Source: an uncultured Oscillospiraceae bacterium
GTDB lineage: Bacteria > Bacillota > Clostridia > Oscillospirales > Oscillospiraceae
Length of the DNA: 64,000 nt
Direction of reading: 5' to 3'
Assembly (NCBI GenBank): GCA_947589545.1
Contig: CANQBA010000002.1
Span: 42,874-106,873 of the forward strand
Position numbers and translations under genes: made by a program. Under the pieces are notes generated by a model. That model was not told the origin of the DNA. It ran no database searches and worked only from the letters and a program-made list of their open reading frames with translations. Shown here one piece after another: positions 6,818 through 15,670 of the stretch. Position 1 is the first letter of the stretch; each line of letters opens with the position of its first letter.

Positions 6818-8662
6818 TCACATCGTATCCTCCCCGGCGTCAGGGACGGGGATACCGGGCCGGCAGTTTTTGCAGGGCTCCTGTTCATAGCAGCTGTCGC
6901 ACAGGGTTCGCGGGCGGGGGAGATCCTCCCGAAGCCGGCCGGGCTCGCCGCAGTATTCGCAGATCTCCCTGGACCGGCGCTGACAGCGGCTGAGGATCTC
7001 CTCCGTTTTTTTGTGGATGTCCTCCAGACCGGCGGCCCCGCTGTTCTTCTCCAAGTCCCAATAGCCCTTAATTTTCAGAGCGCCGTCCTCTTCGCGCATA
7101 TCGGTTATCCAACAATCCGTTTCCAGCCCCTCCGCCGCGTAGAGCTCCGCCACCTCCTGACAGCTCTCGCGGATGAGATCGCGCCACCCGCTCCGGCAGT
7201 TGATGAAAACACGGCGTGTGCCCCTGCCGGCGCGGGCCCTTTCCTCATCCGCGCTAAAAAAGGGATACTTCTTTTCCAGCTCGTCCTCAAACGCCTTGTC
7301 TTCAAAATTCCGCCGGGAAGGGAACGTTCCGGCTTTTTTCAGCTCATGGCACCCGTCGCACAGCGTCTGGACCAGGGGCAGATCCTCCCGAAGCCCGCCG
7401 GGAGCGCCGCACTCCTCGCAGATATGCTCCGACGCCCTCTCCGCCCGGCGGATGCGCTCCTCCACCGCCTGGTGAAGGGACTCCCGGCCCTCGCCGGAAA
7501 AGCCGTACTCCAGCCGGAGAGCCCCGTATCTCCGGTTTGCCCGCCGGAACTCCAGATCGGGCTCCACGCCGGCGGCCCCGTAGAGCTCCGCGATGTCCCG
7601 GCACAAGTCATGGATGACGCCGCGCCAGCCGGGGCCGCAATCCACAGACATTCGAATTGGCGTATTATCGTATTTCGCCTTATAGACGGTAAAGGGGTAC
7701 CGGCCCGTCAGCTCCCGCTCAAAGTCCCGGGCCGGATCGATGTCCTCCAGCCGTTTCAGCTCCTCCCGGTAACACCGGTCGCAAAGGGAGCGGATCCAGC
7801 CCAGATCGCTCCGGTACTCGCCGGGAGCGCCGCAGACCTCGCACACATGCTCGGACATGTCCTCATACCGGTCTAAGGTGTCGTACGCCCTTCTCCGAGC
7901 GGCCCTCAGCGCGGCCTTCAGCGTATCCGTCAGCTCCGCCCAGTCGTCATACCTGCCGTCGGGATCCATATAGACTCGGAGAAGGCCATACTTCTCCTTG
8001 ATCTGAGCAGGCTCCATCTCTGGCTCCAGGCCGGCCTCGCGGTAGATCGCGTCGATCTCCCGCGCCATGTCGTAAAGAAGGTAGTACCAGCCGTCGCAGC
8101 ACTCCCTGGGAAACGGGTACCACAGGCCGGTCTTGTCCTGATCCTCCTTCACGTAGACGCGGAAGTTGGGGAAATCCGTGCCGATCCGATCCTCCATCCA
8201 CACATCCGCGGCCCAGTCGTCCTCCGTTATGCCCAACCGCCTCAGCTTCCTGTCAAAGCAGCTGTCGCACAGCACCTTTCCGGAGAGGTTTTCCCGGGAC
8301 ACGCCGGGTCTGCCGCAGCGCTCGCACACGCCAGCCACGGCTTGCGCGTAACGATCCAGGATGTCCAACACCTGCCGGCGGCAGGAGGGCGCGCCCCCCT
8401 CCAGGGCAGCGGGCGTAAAGTACACCGTGAAGCGCAGTCCCTTGTAGCCGGACTCGATCCGCGTCACCCGCAGGTCGGGCGCGACGCCCAGGGAGGCGTA
8501 CAGATCCCGGATCTCCCGGCACATATCCCTGATATGCGGATACCACCTGTCCCCGCAATTGGTGTACACCGGGTACCAGCGGGGCTCGTCCTCCGCCCAG
8601 ACGCGCTCCACGCGCATAAAAGGGAACTTGTTTGCAAGGGCGTTCTCAAGCTCAATTCTCAT
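6818..8662 (-). CDS. Protein of four tandem zinc-ribbon units (unknown function)
   Basis: The start is taken at ATG 8662 (614 residues) because AAGGAGAAGG lies just upstream; the frame is open for 20 more codons without a better site. The protein is a four-fold tandem repeat with units near residues 1-143, 144-305, 306-447 and 448-614. Each unit has an FPF or YPF entry, a C/W patch (for example CGPGWRGVIHDLCRDI), a helix ending in ELY-x-x-x-G, and a closing four-cysteine zinc ribbon of the form CExCGxPG...LCDxC. The units are diverged but keep all four cysteines. I do not recognise a named family with this architecture. It has its own promoter and a structured leader. A role in nucleic-acid or protein binding is only a guess. 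Confidence 0.72.
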   Translation of the reverse strand: MRIELENALANKFPFMRVERVWAEDEPRWYPVYTNCGDRWYPHIRDMCREIRDLYASLGVAPDLRVTRIESGYKGLRFTVYFTPAALEGGAPSCRRQVLDILDRYAQAVAGVCERCGRPGVSRENLSGKVLCDSCFDRKLRRLGITEDDWAADVWMEDRIGTDFPNFRVYVKEDQDKTGLWYPFPRECCDGWYYLLYDMAREIDAIYREAGLEPEMEPAQIKEKYGLLRVYMDPDGRYDDWAELTDTLKAALRAARRRAYDTLDRYEDMSEHVCEVCGAPGEYRSDLGWIRSLCDRCYREELKRLEDIDPARDFERELTGRYPFTVYKAKYDNTPIRMSVDCGPGWRGVIHDLCRDIAELYGAAGVEPDLEFRRANRRYGALRLEYGFSGEGRESLHQAVEERIRRAERASEHICEECGAPGGLREDLPLVQTLCDGCHELKKAGTFPSRRNFEDKAFEDELEKKYPFFSADEERARAGRGTRRVFINCRSGWRDLIRESCQEVAELYAAEGLETDCWITDMREEDGALKIKGYWDLEKNSGAAGLEDIHKKTEEILSRCQRRSREICEYCGEPGRLREDLPRPRTLCDSCYEQEPCKNCRPGIPVPDAGEDTM

Positions 8663-8713
8663 TTTTCCTTCTCCTTCCCGTTCCGTGACGTTAACCTCGA
8701 TGTAGATCCATCC

Positions 8714-8856
8714 TGAAAACAAAAAAGCCGCGGCGCCTATGGCCGCAGCTCAAACCCCGGGCGCGAAAAGCACGCCGGGAGCCGTGACGGCCTCCGAAAC
8801 GAACCCTTCAACACCGCGAACAAACCGCATGGGGTTGAAACCATATAAATTTGTCG
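8714..8856 (-). ncRNA. Structured leader RNA or small RNA ending in a terminator
   Basis: Between a strong minus-strand promoter and the 8662 start lie about 140 transcribed bases forming four hairpins in series: TTCAAC/GTTGAA arms near 8807-8840, GGAG-CCG/CGG-CTCC near 8779-8796, a GGCG-x-G/CGCGCC stem near 8760-8777, and an intrinsic terminator (8721-8750). The series of stems ending in a terminator just before a coding region looks like a riboswitch or attenuator, or an independent small RNA. I could not match it to a known class by eye. Confidence 0.5.
8715..8750 (-). terminator. Rho-independent terminator in the leader
   Basis: The minus strand reads AGCTGCGGCC, a short loop, then GGCGCCGCGGCT and TTTTTTGTTTT. 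The stem has one mismatch. Confidence 0.75.
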
Positions 8857-8861
8857 CCCTT

Positions 8862-8890
8862 ACCATACCAAATAATCGGACGGTTGTCAA
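8862..8890 (-). promoter_or_regulatory. Promoter of the leader RNA and zinc-ribbon gene
   Basis: TTGACA (8885-8890), a spacer of exactly 17 bases and TATGGT (8862-8867) on the minus strand. Confidence 0.75.
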
Positions 8891-9124
8891 TAGATGAAGA
8901 AGAAAAAACCAGAGTTCATCAACGAGTAAATTTTCAATGAATATTCAAACGGTTTGTTGATGTAATACGGGTGAAAAATGGCATTGAAGTGCATTTTTTA
9001 TGCGCCAAATTTTCCGCTTTATGGGAGGCGGCTTGGATACACTCGCGCGCTTTCCATCAAATGCGCTTATTTGTTCATACTTTTTTAACTCATTAATCAA
9101 CCCTGAAAATCCTCCTCCCGCCTC

Positions 9125-9153
9125 TTGCAATCATCCCTTTACCGTAGTATAAT
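9125..9153 (+). promoter_or_regulatory. Promoter of the SCP2-like gene and downstream operon
   Basis: TTGCAA (9125-9130), 17 bases, TATAAT (9148-9153), about 40 bases upstream of ATG 9191. The stretch 8891-9124 between the divergent promoters is AT-rich and holds no gene I can support. Confidence 0.75.
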
Positions 9154-9190
9154 CATTGTGTCTATGCGAATTTACAAGGAGGCGGCCTTT

Positions 9191-9943
9191 ATGGATGAAC
9201 GTACTCTGGCGTTTATCAATCTCCACGCGGTTCTGGGCGGGCTCGCGAAGCTCTGCGAGCTTGACCCTGAATGTAAAGCCCTCATCGAGGGCAAAACCAT
9301 CTCCATCGGCATCACCGTCAAGGACGGCCCCGAGGGGACGATCCGGTTTGAAAACGGCGTCTGCACCGTGACCCCCGGCGTTGACAGGTGCGACATCAAG
9401 CTGCCCTTCTCCTCCTGCAAGAAGTTCAACGGCCTCATCGACGGCACCGTCACCCCCATCCCCTCCAAGGGCTTTACCAAGATCGGATTCCTGCTGAAGG
9501 AATTTACAAAGCTCACGGACAAGCTCACCGCCTACCTCCGGCCGGCGGAGGGCGCTCTGGACGACCCGGAGTTTTTCCGAATCAGCACCACCGTGATGCT
9601 CCACCTCATCCTGGACGCCGTCGCCCAGATCGGCAATCAGGACAAGGTGGGCCGGGCCAGCGCCTCCTACATCGTGGACGGCAACGTGCGCATCGGCATC
9701 GACGGCGGCCCGGAGGGGTACATACACGCCCGGAACCACACCCTCACCGCCGTGCACACCCCCTGCGACGACCCCACAAGCTATATGATCTTCGCCACTA
9801 TGCGCGACGCCCGGGATCTCTTTGACGGCAAGGTCAACGGCGTCGTCTGCGTGGGCTCCGGCAAGGTGCGCATGGGCGGCATGATCTCCATGGTGGACAA
9901 TGTGAACCGTATTCTCGACAGAGTGTCGATGTATCTGGCGTGA
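9191..9943 (+). CDS. SCP2-like lipid-binding domain protein
   Basis: A 250-residue soluble protein starting at ATG 9191 with AAGGAGG a few bases upstream. It resembles the SCP2 sterol-carrier fold: strand-rich segments with GPEGTIRFENG and a later FNGLIDGTVTP turn. The C-terminal half repeats the pattern (GPEGYIHARN, then LFDGKVNGVVCVGSGKVRMGG), so the protein looks like two related half-units. SCP2 domains bind lipids or other hydrophobic molecules, and bacterial versions often sit with enzymes acting on such substrates. Only 9 bases separate it from the aminotransferase, so they are probably cotranscribed and functionally linked. The ligand is not known. Confidence 0.6.
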   Translation: MDERTLAFINLHAVLGGLAKLCELDPECKALIEGKTISIGITVKDGPEGTIRFENGVCTVTPGVDRCDIKLPFSSCKKFNGLIDGTVTPIPSKGFTKIGFLLKEFTKLTDKLTAYLRPAEGALDDPEFFRISTTVMLHLILDAVAQIGNQDKVGRASASYIVDGNVRIGIDGGPEGYIHARNHTLTAVHTPCDDPTSYMIFATMRDARDLFDGKVNGVVCVGSGKVRMGGMISMVDNVNRILDRVSMYLA

Positions 9944-9952
9944 GGTGAGCAT

Positions 9953-11203
9953 ATGAGAAAGGTATACGAATATCCCAAGTCCCGCGCCGCCTTTGAGCGG
10001 GCCTGCAAGCTGATCCCCTCCGGCATCTACGGCCATCAGGGCCCCGCCGAGGGCTGTTACATCCCCGTGGAGGCGTTCCCGCTCTACTCCTCCCGTGCCC
10101 AGGGCAGCTATCTCTGGGATCTGGACGGCAACAAATTCATTGACTACATGTGCGCTTACGGGCCCAACGTCCTGGGCTACAACGATCCCGACGTGGACGA
10201 GGCCGCGGCCCGTCAGCGGGCCATATCCGACTGTACCACCCTGCCAAACCCCGTGATGATCGACTTCGCCGACCTCTTGGTGGAGACGGTGGCCTGCGCC
10301 GACTGGGCCTTCTTCGCCAAGAACGGCAACGACGTCACCACCTGCGCCGTGATGACCGCCCGGGCCTACACCCACCGGAAGAAGATCGTCTTCTTCAAGG
10401 GCTACTACCACGGCGTCTCCCCCTGGACCCAGAAGATCGACTACGCCGGCATCTTGGAGGAGGACGTGGCCAACAACCTCTACGTCACCTGGAACAACTT
10501 CGATGAGCTGCAGGAGGTCTTCGAGCAAAATAAGGGCGAGATCGCCTGCGTCATCGCCCAGCCCTACATGCACGGCAACTTCGCCGACAACGAGCTGCCC
10601 CTCCCCGGCTTCTGGCAGCGCGTCCGCAAGCTCTGCGACGACACCGGCACGGTGCTGATCGTGGACGACGTGCGGGCCGGCTTCCGGCTGGACATCGCCG
10701 GCAGCGACCACTATTTCGGCTTCAAGGCGGATCTCATCTGCTTCTGCAAGGCCCTGGCCAACGGCTACAACGTCTCCGCCCTGTGCGGACGGGATTTCCT
10801 GAAAAATTCCGTCTCCTCCCTGAGCTTCACCGGCTCCTACTGGATGAGCGCCGTCCCCTTCGCCGCCGGCATCGCCTGCATCCAGAAGATGAAACGGCTT
10901 GACTGCCCCAAGCTCCTCATCGACCAGGGGACAAAGCTGAAAAACGGCCTGATTCACACGGCCCTGAAATACGGCTACGACCTGCACGTCTCCGGCGTGC
11001 CCAGCCTTTTCTACCTGCGCATCGCCGACGACCCCACCCTGATGCTCCATCAGGAGTGGATCGCCGAGTGCGTCAAGCGCGGCGTGTTCTTCACCAACCA
11101 CCACAACCACTTTATCAACGCCAGCCTCACCGACGAGGACATCGAGGACACCCTGGAGATCGCTGACGAGGCCTTCAGCGTGGTGAAGGAGAGACACAGC
11201 TGA
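9953..11203 (+). CDS. Class III PLP-dependent aminotransferase (GSA-aminotransferase-like)
   Basis: A 416-residue enzyme of the class III aminotransferase fold, closest in layout to glutamate-1-semialdehyde 2,1-aminomutase. Visible motifs include GSYLWDLDGNKFIDYM near residue 50, the cofactor-site Asp in LIVDDVRAGFR near residue 240, and the Schiff-base Lys in CFCKALANGY near residue 267. The haem pathway context is absent: the gene follows an SCP2-like protein and precedes the pyrimidine operon, so it is unlikely to be hemL. The substrate is probably an amino acid or amino sugar but cannot be named. The start has a nearby GGTGAG ribosome binding site. Confidence 0.82.
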   Translation: MRKVYEYPKSRAAFERACKLIPSGIYGHQGPAEGCYIPVEAFPLYSSRAQGSYLWDLDGNKFIDYMCAYGPNVLGYNDPDVDEAAARQRAISDCTTLPNPVMIDFADLLVETVACADWAFFAKNGNDVTTCAVMTARAYTHRKKIVFFKGYYHGVSPWTQKIDYAGILEEDVANNLYVTWNNFDELQEVFEQNKGEIACVIAQPYMHGNFADNELPLPGFWQRVRKLCDDTGTVLIVDDVRAGFRLDIAGSDHYFGFKADLICFCKALANGYNVSALCGRDFLKNSVSSLSFTGSYWMSAVPFAAGIACIQKMKRLDCPKLLIDQGTKLKNGLIHTALKYGYDLHVSGVPSLFYLRIADDPTLMLHQEWIAECVKRGVFFTNHHNHFINASLTDEDIEDTLEIADEAFSVVKERHS

Positions 11204-11206
11204 GCC

Positions 11207-11238
11207 TGTCGGAAAAGCCCTGACGGGCTTTTCCGACA
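11207..11238. repeat. Palindromic hairpin, minimal copy of the intergenic repeat family
   Basis: TGTCGGAAAAGCCC (11207-11220) is followed by TGA and its exact complement ending at 11238. The same stem recurs near 41827 and 50776. It may partly terminate the upstream two-gene unit. Confidence 0.7.
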
Positions 11239-11311
11239 AAAGGTACGTGCGGGCCGGCCGCCTGACCGGCCCGTTTCCACCGCTTTATCCAACAACCTCA
11301 ACGGAGGCTCT

Positions 11312-12589
11312 ATGAAATTCCTTCTCAAAAATCTCAACGTCTTTTTGGACGCCGCCCTTCGACCGGCGGACATCTTGATCACGGATGGCATCGTTGCCGC
11401 CATTGGCCAAAACCTTTTGGCCGGCGGTGACGTTGCCGTTTTTGATTTTCACGGGGCCGCGGCCCTGCCGGGGCTGGTGGATCCCCACGTCCATCTGCGG
11501 GAGCCGGGATACGCGTATAAGGAAACGATCCGCACCGGCACGCTGGCGGCGGCTCACGGCGGGTACACGGCGGTGTGCGCCATGCCCAACCTGAAGCCCG
11601 TGCCGGACACCCTGGAAAATCTCCGGGAGCAGCTGGACATCATCGCCCGGGACGCCGCCGTCACCGTGCGCCCCTACGGGGCCGTCACCCGGGGCGAGGC
11701 CGGCGGAGAGCTCTCCGATATGGAGGCCCTGGCCCCCTACGTGGCGGGCTTTTCCGACGACGGGCGCGGCGTGCAGTCGGAGGCGCTGATGCGCGCCGCT
11801 ATGGAAAAGGCCAAGGCCCTGGGCCGCCCTATCGTGGCCCACGCCGAGGACGAGAGCCTCCTTCAGAAGGGCTGGGCCGTCCATGACGGGGCCTATGCCC
11901 GCGCCCGCGGCCTTCCCGGCAACGACCCGGAGAGCGAATGGCGCCAGGTGGAGCGGGATCTGGAGCTGGTGCGCGAGACGGGGTGCGCCTACCACGTGTG
12001 CCACGTCTCCACGAAGGAGACGGTGGGCCTTGTGCGCCTGGCCAAATTCGAGGGTCTGGACGTGACCTGTGAGACGGGCCCCCACTACCTGACCTTGACG
12101 GATGACGAGCTCCAGGACGACGGGCGCTTTAAAATGAACCCGCCCATCCGCGCCTGGGAGGATCGGGACGCCCTCATCGAGGGCCTGTGCGACGGCACGG
12201 TGGACATGATCGCCACCGACCACGCCCCCCATTCCGCCCAGGAGAAGTCCCGGGGCCTGGCCGGGAGCCTCAACGGCATCGTGGGCCTGGAGTGCGCCTT
12301 CCCGGTGCTGTACACAAAACTGGTGCTGGGCGGCGTCACCACCCTGGCAAGGCTTGTGGAGCTGATGAGCACCGCCCCGGCCCGCCGCTTCGGCCTCCCC
12401 GGCGGCCGGATCGCGCCGGGAGAGCCGGCCAACATCGCCGTTTTTGACCTGAACCGGGAATTTGAGATCGACCCCGCCGCGTTCCTCAGCATGGGCCGGG
12501 CCACGCCCTTCGCCGGGTGGCGCGTCCGGGGACAATGCCTGATGACCCTCGCCCAGGGCGGGATCGCATGGAGGGATACACATGCTTGA
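11312..12589 (+). CDS. pyrC: Dihydroorotase
   Basis: A 425-residue zinc amidohydrolase that cyclises N-carbamoyl-aspartate to dihydroorotate. Metal ligands appear in DPHVHLREPG near residue 55, VAHAED near 175, YHVCHVS near 228 and IATDHAPHS near 299, where the Asp is catalytic; the order matches type I bacterial dihydroorotases. The start follows ACGGAGG. It overlaps pyrK by 8 bases and opens the pyrimidine gene block. No PyrR-type attenuator is evident in the 108 bases upstream, only a repeat hairpin and a short GGGCCGG/CCGGCCC stem. Confidence 0.96.
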   Translation: MKFLLKNLNVFLDAALRPADILITDGIVAAIGQNLLAGGDVAVFDFHGAAALPGLVDPHVHLREPGYAYKETIRTGTLAAAHGGYTAVCAMPNLKPVPDTLENLREQLDIIARDAAVTVRPYGAVTRGEAGGELSDMEALAPYVAGFSDDGRGVQSEALMRAAMEKAKALGRPIVAHAEDESLLQKGWAVHDGAYARARGLPGNDPESEWRQVERDLELVRETGCAYHVCHVSTKETVGLVRLAKFEGLDVTCETGPHYLTLTDDELQDDGRFKMNPPIRAWEDRDALIEGLCDGTVDMIATDHAPHSAQEKSRGLAGSLNGIVGLECAFPVLYTKLVLGGVTTLARLVELMSTAPARRFGLPGGRIAPGEPANIAVFDLNREFEIDPAAFLSMGRATPFAGWRVRGQCLMTLAQGGIAWRDTHA

Positions 12590-13307
12590 TACGGAATTTG
12601 AGATACTTTCCAACAAACTTATCGCCAAAAACACCTGGGAGCTGGTGCTGCGGGGCGACGCGCGCGGTATCGCCCCGGGGCAGTTCGTCAACCTGAAGCT
12701 GCCGGGCTTCTACCTCCGGCGGCCCCTCTCCGTGTGCGATTTTGACGCCGGATCCCTGACGCTGATCTACAAGGCGGTGGGCCACGGCACCGAGGCCCTG
12801 GCCGCCCTCCCCGTAGGGACGGCGCTGGACGTGCTCACGGGCCTTGGCAACGGCTACGACACCGGCCCCTCCGGCCCGCGCCCCCTGCTCATCGGCGGCG
12901 GCGCCGGCGTCCCGCCCCTCTACGCCCTGGCCAAGGCCCTGCTCCGGGAGAGCAAGACCCCCTCGGTGATCCTGGGCTTCAACACCGCCGGCGAGGTCTT
13001 TTACCGGGAGGAATTTCGCGCCCTGGGACTGGAGCCCGCCGTCACCACGGCGGACGGCAGCTGCGGCGTCAGGGGCTTTGTGACGGACGCCATGGACGTC
13101 CCCTACACCTACTTCTACACCTGCGGGCCGGAGCCCATGCTGAAGGCCGTCTACCAAAAGTCCGTCACCTCCGGGCAGTTCTCCCTGGAGGAGCGGATGG
13201 GGTGCGGCTTCGGGGCCTGCATGGGCTGTACCTGTAAGACGAAAACCGGCCACAAGCGCATCTGCAAGGACGGCCCGGTGCTGACAAAGGAGGAGCTGGC
13301 ATGGTGA
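12582..13307 (+). CDS. pyrK: Dihydroorotate dehydrogenase B, electron transfer subunit
   Basis: A 241-residue FAD and 2Fe-2S protein passing electrons from dihydroorotate oxidation to NAD. The FAD-binding region shows YLRRPLSVCD near residue 45, the nucleotide-binding loop is GGGAGVPPLYALA near residue 105, and the cluster cysteines lie in GCGFGACMGCTC with a further Cys in RICKDG at the C-terminus. It overlaps pyrC by 8 and pyrD by 7 bases, so the subunits are translationally coupled, as usual for class 1B enzymes. Confidence 0.96.
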   Translation: MLDTEFEILSNKLIAKNTWELVLRGDARGIAPGQFVNLKLPGFYLRRPLSVCDFDAGSLTLIYKAVGHGTEALAALPVGTALDVLTGLGNGYDTGPSGPRPLLIGGGAGVPPLYALAKALLRESKTPSVILGFNTAGEVFYREEFRALGLEPAVTTADGSCGVRGFVTDAMDVPYTYFYTCGPEPMLKAVYQKSVTSGQFSLEERMGCGFGACMGCTCKTKTGHKRICKDGPVLTKEELAW

Positions 13308-14218
13308 ACACACAAGTGACACTCTCGGGCCTTGTTTTGGATAACCCCGTGATCCCCGCCAGCGGCGCCTTCGGCTACGGGTACGAGTTTGCGGAGATTT
13401 ACGACATCAACTGTTTGGGCTCCTTCTCCTTCAAGGGCACCACCCGGGAGCCGCGCTTCGGCAACACCCCGCCCCGCATCGCGGAGACGGCCTCCGGGAT
13501 GCTCAACGCCGTGGGCCTGCAAAACCCCGGCATCGATAAGGTGATCTCGGAGGAGCTCCCCAAGCTTCGGCGGGTCTTCCACAAGCCCGTGGTGGCCAAT
13601 ATCTCCGGCTTTTCCCTGGACGAGTACGCGCAAGTGTGTGAGCGAATCGACAAGGAGGAGGGCGTGGGCCTCATCGAGGTCAACATCTCCTGCCCCAACG
13701 TCCACTGCGGCGGCATGAGCTTCGGCACGAGCCCGGAGAGCGCCGCCGAGGTGACACGGGCCGTGAAGGCCGTGACCACAAAGCCCGTCTATATGAAGCT
13801 GTCCCCCAACGTCACCGACATCGCCGCCATCGCCAGGGCCTGCGAGGACGCCGGGGCCGACGGCATCAGCCTCATCAACACCCTTATGGGGATGCGCATC
13901 GATTTGAAAAAGCGCCGTCCCCTCCTGGGCAACACTACCGGCGGCCTCTCCGGCCCCGCCGTGTTCCCGGTGGCCCTCCGGATGGTCTGGCAAGTCTACG
14001 AGGCGGTGCGGATCCCCATCATCGGCATGGGCGGGATCGCCGGCGCCGAGGACGTGATCGAAATGATGCTGGCCGGGGCCGCGGCGGTGGAGGTGGGGGC
14101 CGCCAATCTGGTGGATCCCCTGGCCTCCAAAAAAATCGTTGACGAGCTGCCCCGGGTGATGGAGCGGCTGGGCATAGAAAAATTAACGGATATCATCGGA
14201 GGAGCGCATCATGGGTAA
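13301..14218 (+). CDS. pyrD: Dihydroorotate dehydrogenase B, catalytic subunit
   Basis: A 305-residue FMN TIM-barrel enzyme of class 1B that works with PyrK. The catalytic cysteine is in VNISCPNV near residue 130, typical of class 1 enzymes. Other markers are NPVIPASGAFGYG near residue 12, NAVGLQNPG near 70, and the phosphate-binding GMGGI and AAAVEVG segments at the C-terminus. It overlaps pyrK by 7 and pyrF by 8 bases. NAD is the expected electron acceptor because PyrK is present. Confidence 0.96.
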   Translation: MVNTQVTLSGLVLDNPVIPASGAFGYGYEFAEIYDINCLGSFSFKGTTREPRFGNTPPRIAETASGMLNAVGLQNPGIDKVISEELPKLRRVFHKPVVANISGFSLDEYAQVCERIDKEEGVGLIEVNISCPNVHCGGMSFGTSPESAAEVTRAVKAVTTKPVYMKLSPNVTDIAAIARACEDAGADGISLINTLMGMRIDLKKRRPLLGNTTGGLSGPAVFPVALRMVWQVYEAVRIPIIGMGGIAGAEDVIEMMLAGAAAVEVGAANLVDPLASKKIVDELPRVMERLGIEKLTDIIGGAHHG

Positions 14219-14909
14219 AGACGTAATCGTGGCGTGTGATTTTGCCGGCGCCAGGCAGACCTTTGACTTTTTGGACAAATTCGGCACGGCGCGGCCCTTT
14301 GTGAAGATCGGCATGGAGCTATTTTACGCCGAGGGGCCGGACATCGTGCGGAAAATCAAGGAGCGGGGCCACAGGATCTTTCTGGATCTGAAGCTCCACG
14401 ACATCCCCAACACCGTGAAAAAGGCCATGACGGTGCTGTCCCGCCTCGACGTGGATATGACCAACCTCCACGCCGGCGGCGGCATTGAGATGATGAGGTA
14501 CGCCCTGGAGGGCCTGACCCGCCCCGACGGGACGCGGCCCCTGCTTATCGCCGTGACCATGCTGACCAGCATTTCTCAAGACGTGATGGCAAATGAGCTG
14601 GGCATCGCGGGCCGGCTCCCCGACACCGTCATCCGCTACGCCAAAAACGCCGCCACCGCCGGCCTGGACGGCGTGGTCTGCTCGCCCCTGGAGGCGCGGA
14701 TCGTCCACGAAAACTGCGGCGCGGGCTTCGTCACCGTCACCCCCGGCGTGCGCTTCGCCGACGGGGACACAGGCGACCAGAAGCGGGTCATGACCCCCGC
14801 TGAGGCCAAGAAGATCGGCTCCGACTACATCGTGGTGGGCCGGCCCATCACCGCCGCCCCGGATCCGGAGGAGGCGTATCTCAGATGCGTCCGGGAGTTC
14901 GTGGACTGA
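14211..14909 (+). CDS. pyrF: Orotidine 5'-phosphate decarboxylase
   Basis: A 232-residue TIM-barrel enzyme producing UMP from OMP. The catalytic Lys/Asp network is visible in FLDLKLHDIPNTV near residues 56-68, with FVKIGMELF near 27 and TPGVRFADGD near 180; DYIVVGRPIT near 205 is the phosphate-binding end. The length fits the group I bacterial enzyme. The stop TGA shares its last base with the ATG of the HAD gene. Confidence 0.96.
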   Translation: MGKDVIVACDFAGARQTFDFLDKFGTARPFVKIGMELFYAEGPDIVRKIKERGHRIFLDLKLHDIPNTVKKAMTVLSRLDVDMTNLHAGGGIEMMRYALEGLTRPDGTRPLLIAVTMLTSISQDVMANELGIAGRLPDTVIRYAKNAATAGLDGVVCSPLEARIVHENCGAGFVTVTPGVRFADGDTGDQKRVMTPAEAKKIGSDYIVVGRPITAAPDPEEAYLRCVREFVD

Positions 14910-15556
14910 TGGGCATAGACTACGCCCTTTTTGACCTGGACGGCACCCTCACCGACCCCAAGGTGGGCATCACCCGCTCCGCCGCCCACGCCCTCCGGCA
15001 TTTCGGCATCGAGGCCGACCCGGAGACGCTGACCTGCTTCATTGGCCCGCCCCTCAACGAGACGTTTTCGGAGCGCTTTGGCCTGACGGAGGATCAGCTG
15101 CCCACGGCGGTCGCCAAGTTCCGGGAGTATTTCGAGCCCCGGGGTTGGCTGGAGAACGTGCCCTATCCGGGCATTGAAAAGACCCTGGAGCGCCTGCAGA
15201 GGGCCGGGATAACGCTGGTTTTGGCCACCTCCAAGCCGGAGGCCTTCGCCCTTCGGATCATGGAGCGGTTCGACCTGGCGAAATACTTCACGCTCCTGTG
15301 CGGCGCGCCCATGGACGAGAAAAAGGCCTTCAAGGCCGCCGTGGTGGAGCGTGCCCTCCGGGAGGCGGGCATCACGGACACGCACCGCGCCCTGATGGTG
15401 GGCGATAAGCGCCACGACGTGGAAGGCGCGCGGGCAAACGGCCTTGACACCGTGGGCGTCCTCTGGGGCTACGGCACAAAAGAGGAGCTGGAAATGGCGG
15501 GCGCGAAGTACCTGGCGGAAGATTTGACGCAGATGGAAGAAATCCTCTTACAGTGA
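14909..15556 (+). CDS. HAD-family hydrolase (phosphoglycolate phosphatase-like)
   Basis: A 215-residue phosphatase of the HAD superfamily. Motif I FDLDGTLTDP is at residues 7-16 with the nucleophile Asp, motif II is LATSKPE near 104, and motifs III/IV are KRALREA-like and MVGDKRHDVEGA near 160. A helical cap follows motif I. The start is chosen at ATG 14909 because it overlaps the pyrF stop (TGATG). It sits between pyrF and pyrE, so it might remove phosphate from a pyrimidine nucleotide or from an inhibitory by-product, but the substrate is not shown. Confidence 0.85.
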   Translation: MGIDYALFDLDGTLTDPKVGITRSAAHALRHFGIEADPETLTCFIGPPLNETFSERFGLTEDQLPTAVAKFREYFEPRGWLENVPYPGIEKTLERLQRAGITLVLATSKPEAFALRIMERFDLAKYFTLLCGAPMDEKKAFKAAVVERALREAGITDTHRALMVGDKRHDVEGARANGLDTVGVLWGYGTKEELEMAGAKYLAEDLTQMEEILLQ

Positions 15557-15670
15557 CAGAGTGTTCAAAAAAGCGGAAATCCTACAAGGCAATTCGATAC
15601 ATTTTCGGGCCGGCAAGGCCGTCCCCTGCGGAGAACCGTTTTAGCCGCAAAAATGACGGGAGGGAAAAAC

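Noticed and set aside
9131..11239. Long minus-strand frame (702 codons) opposite the aminotransferase
   Set aside because: Repetitive Gly/Val/His composition typical of antisense frames.
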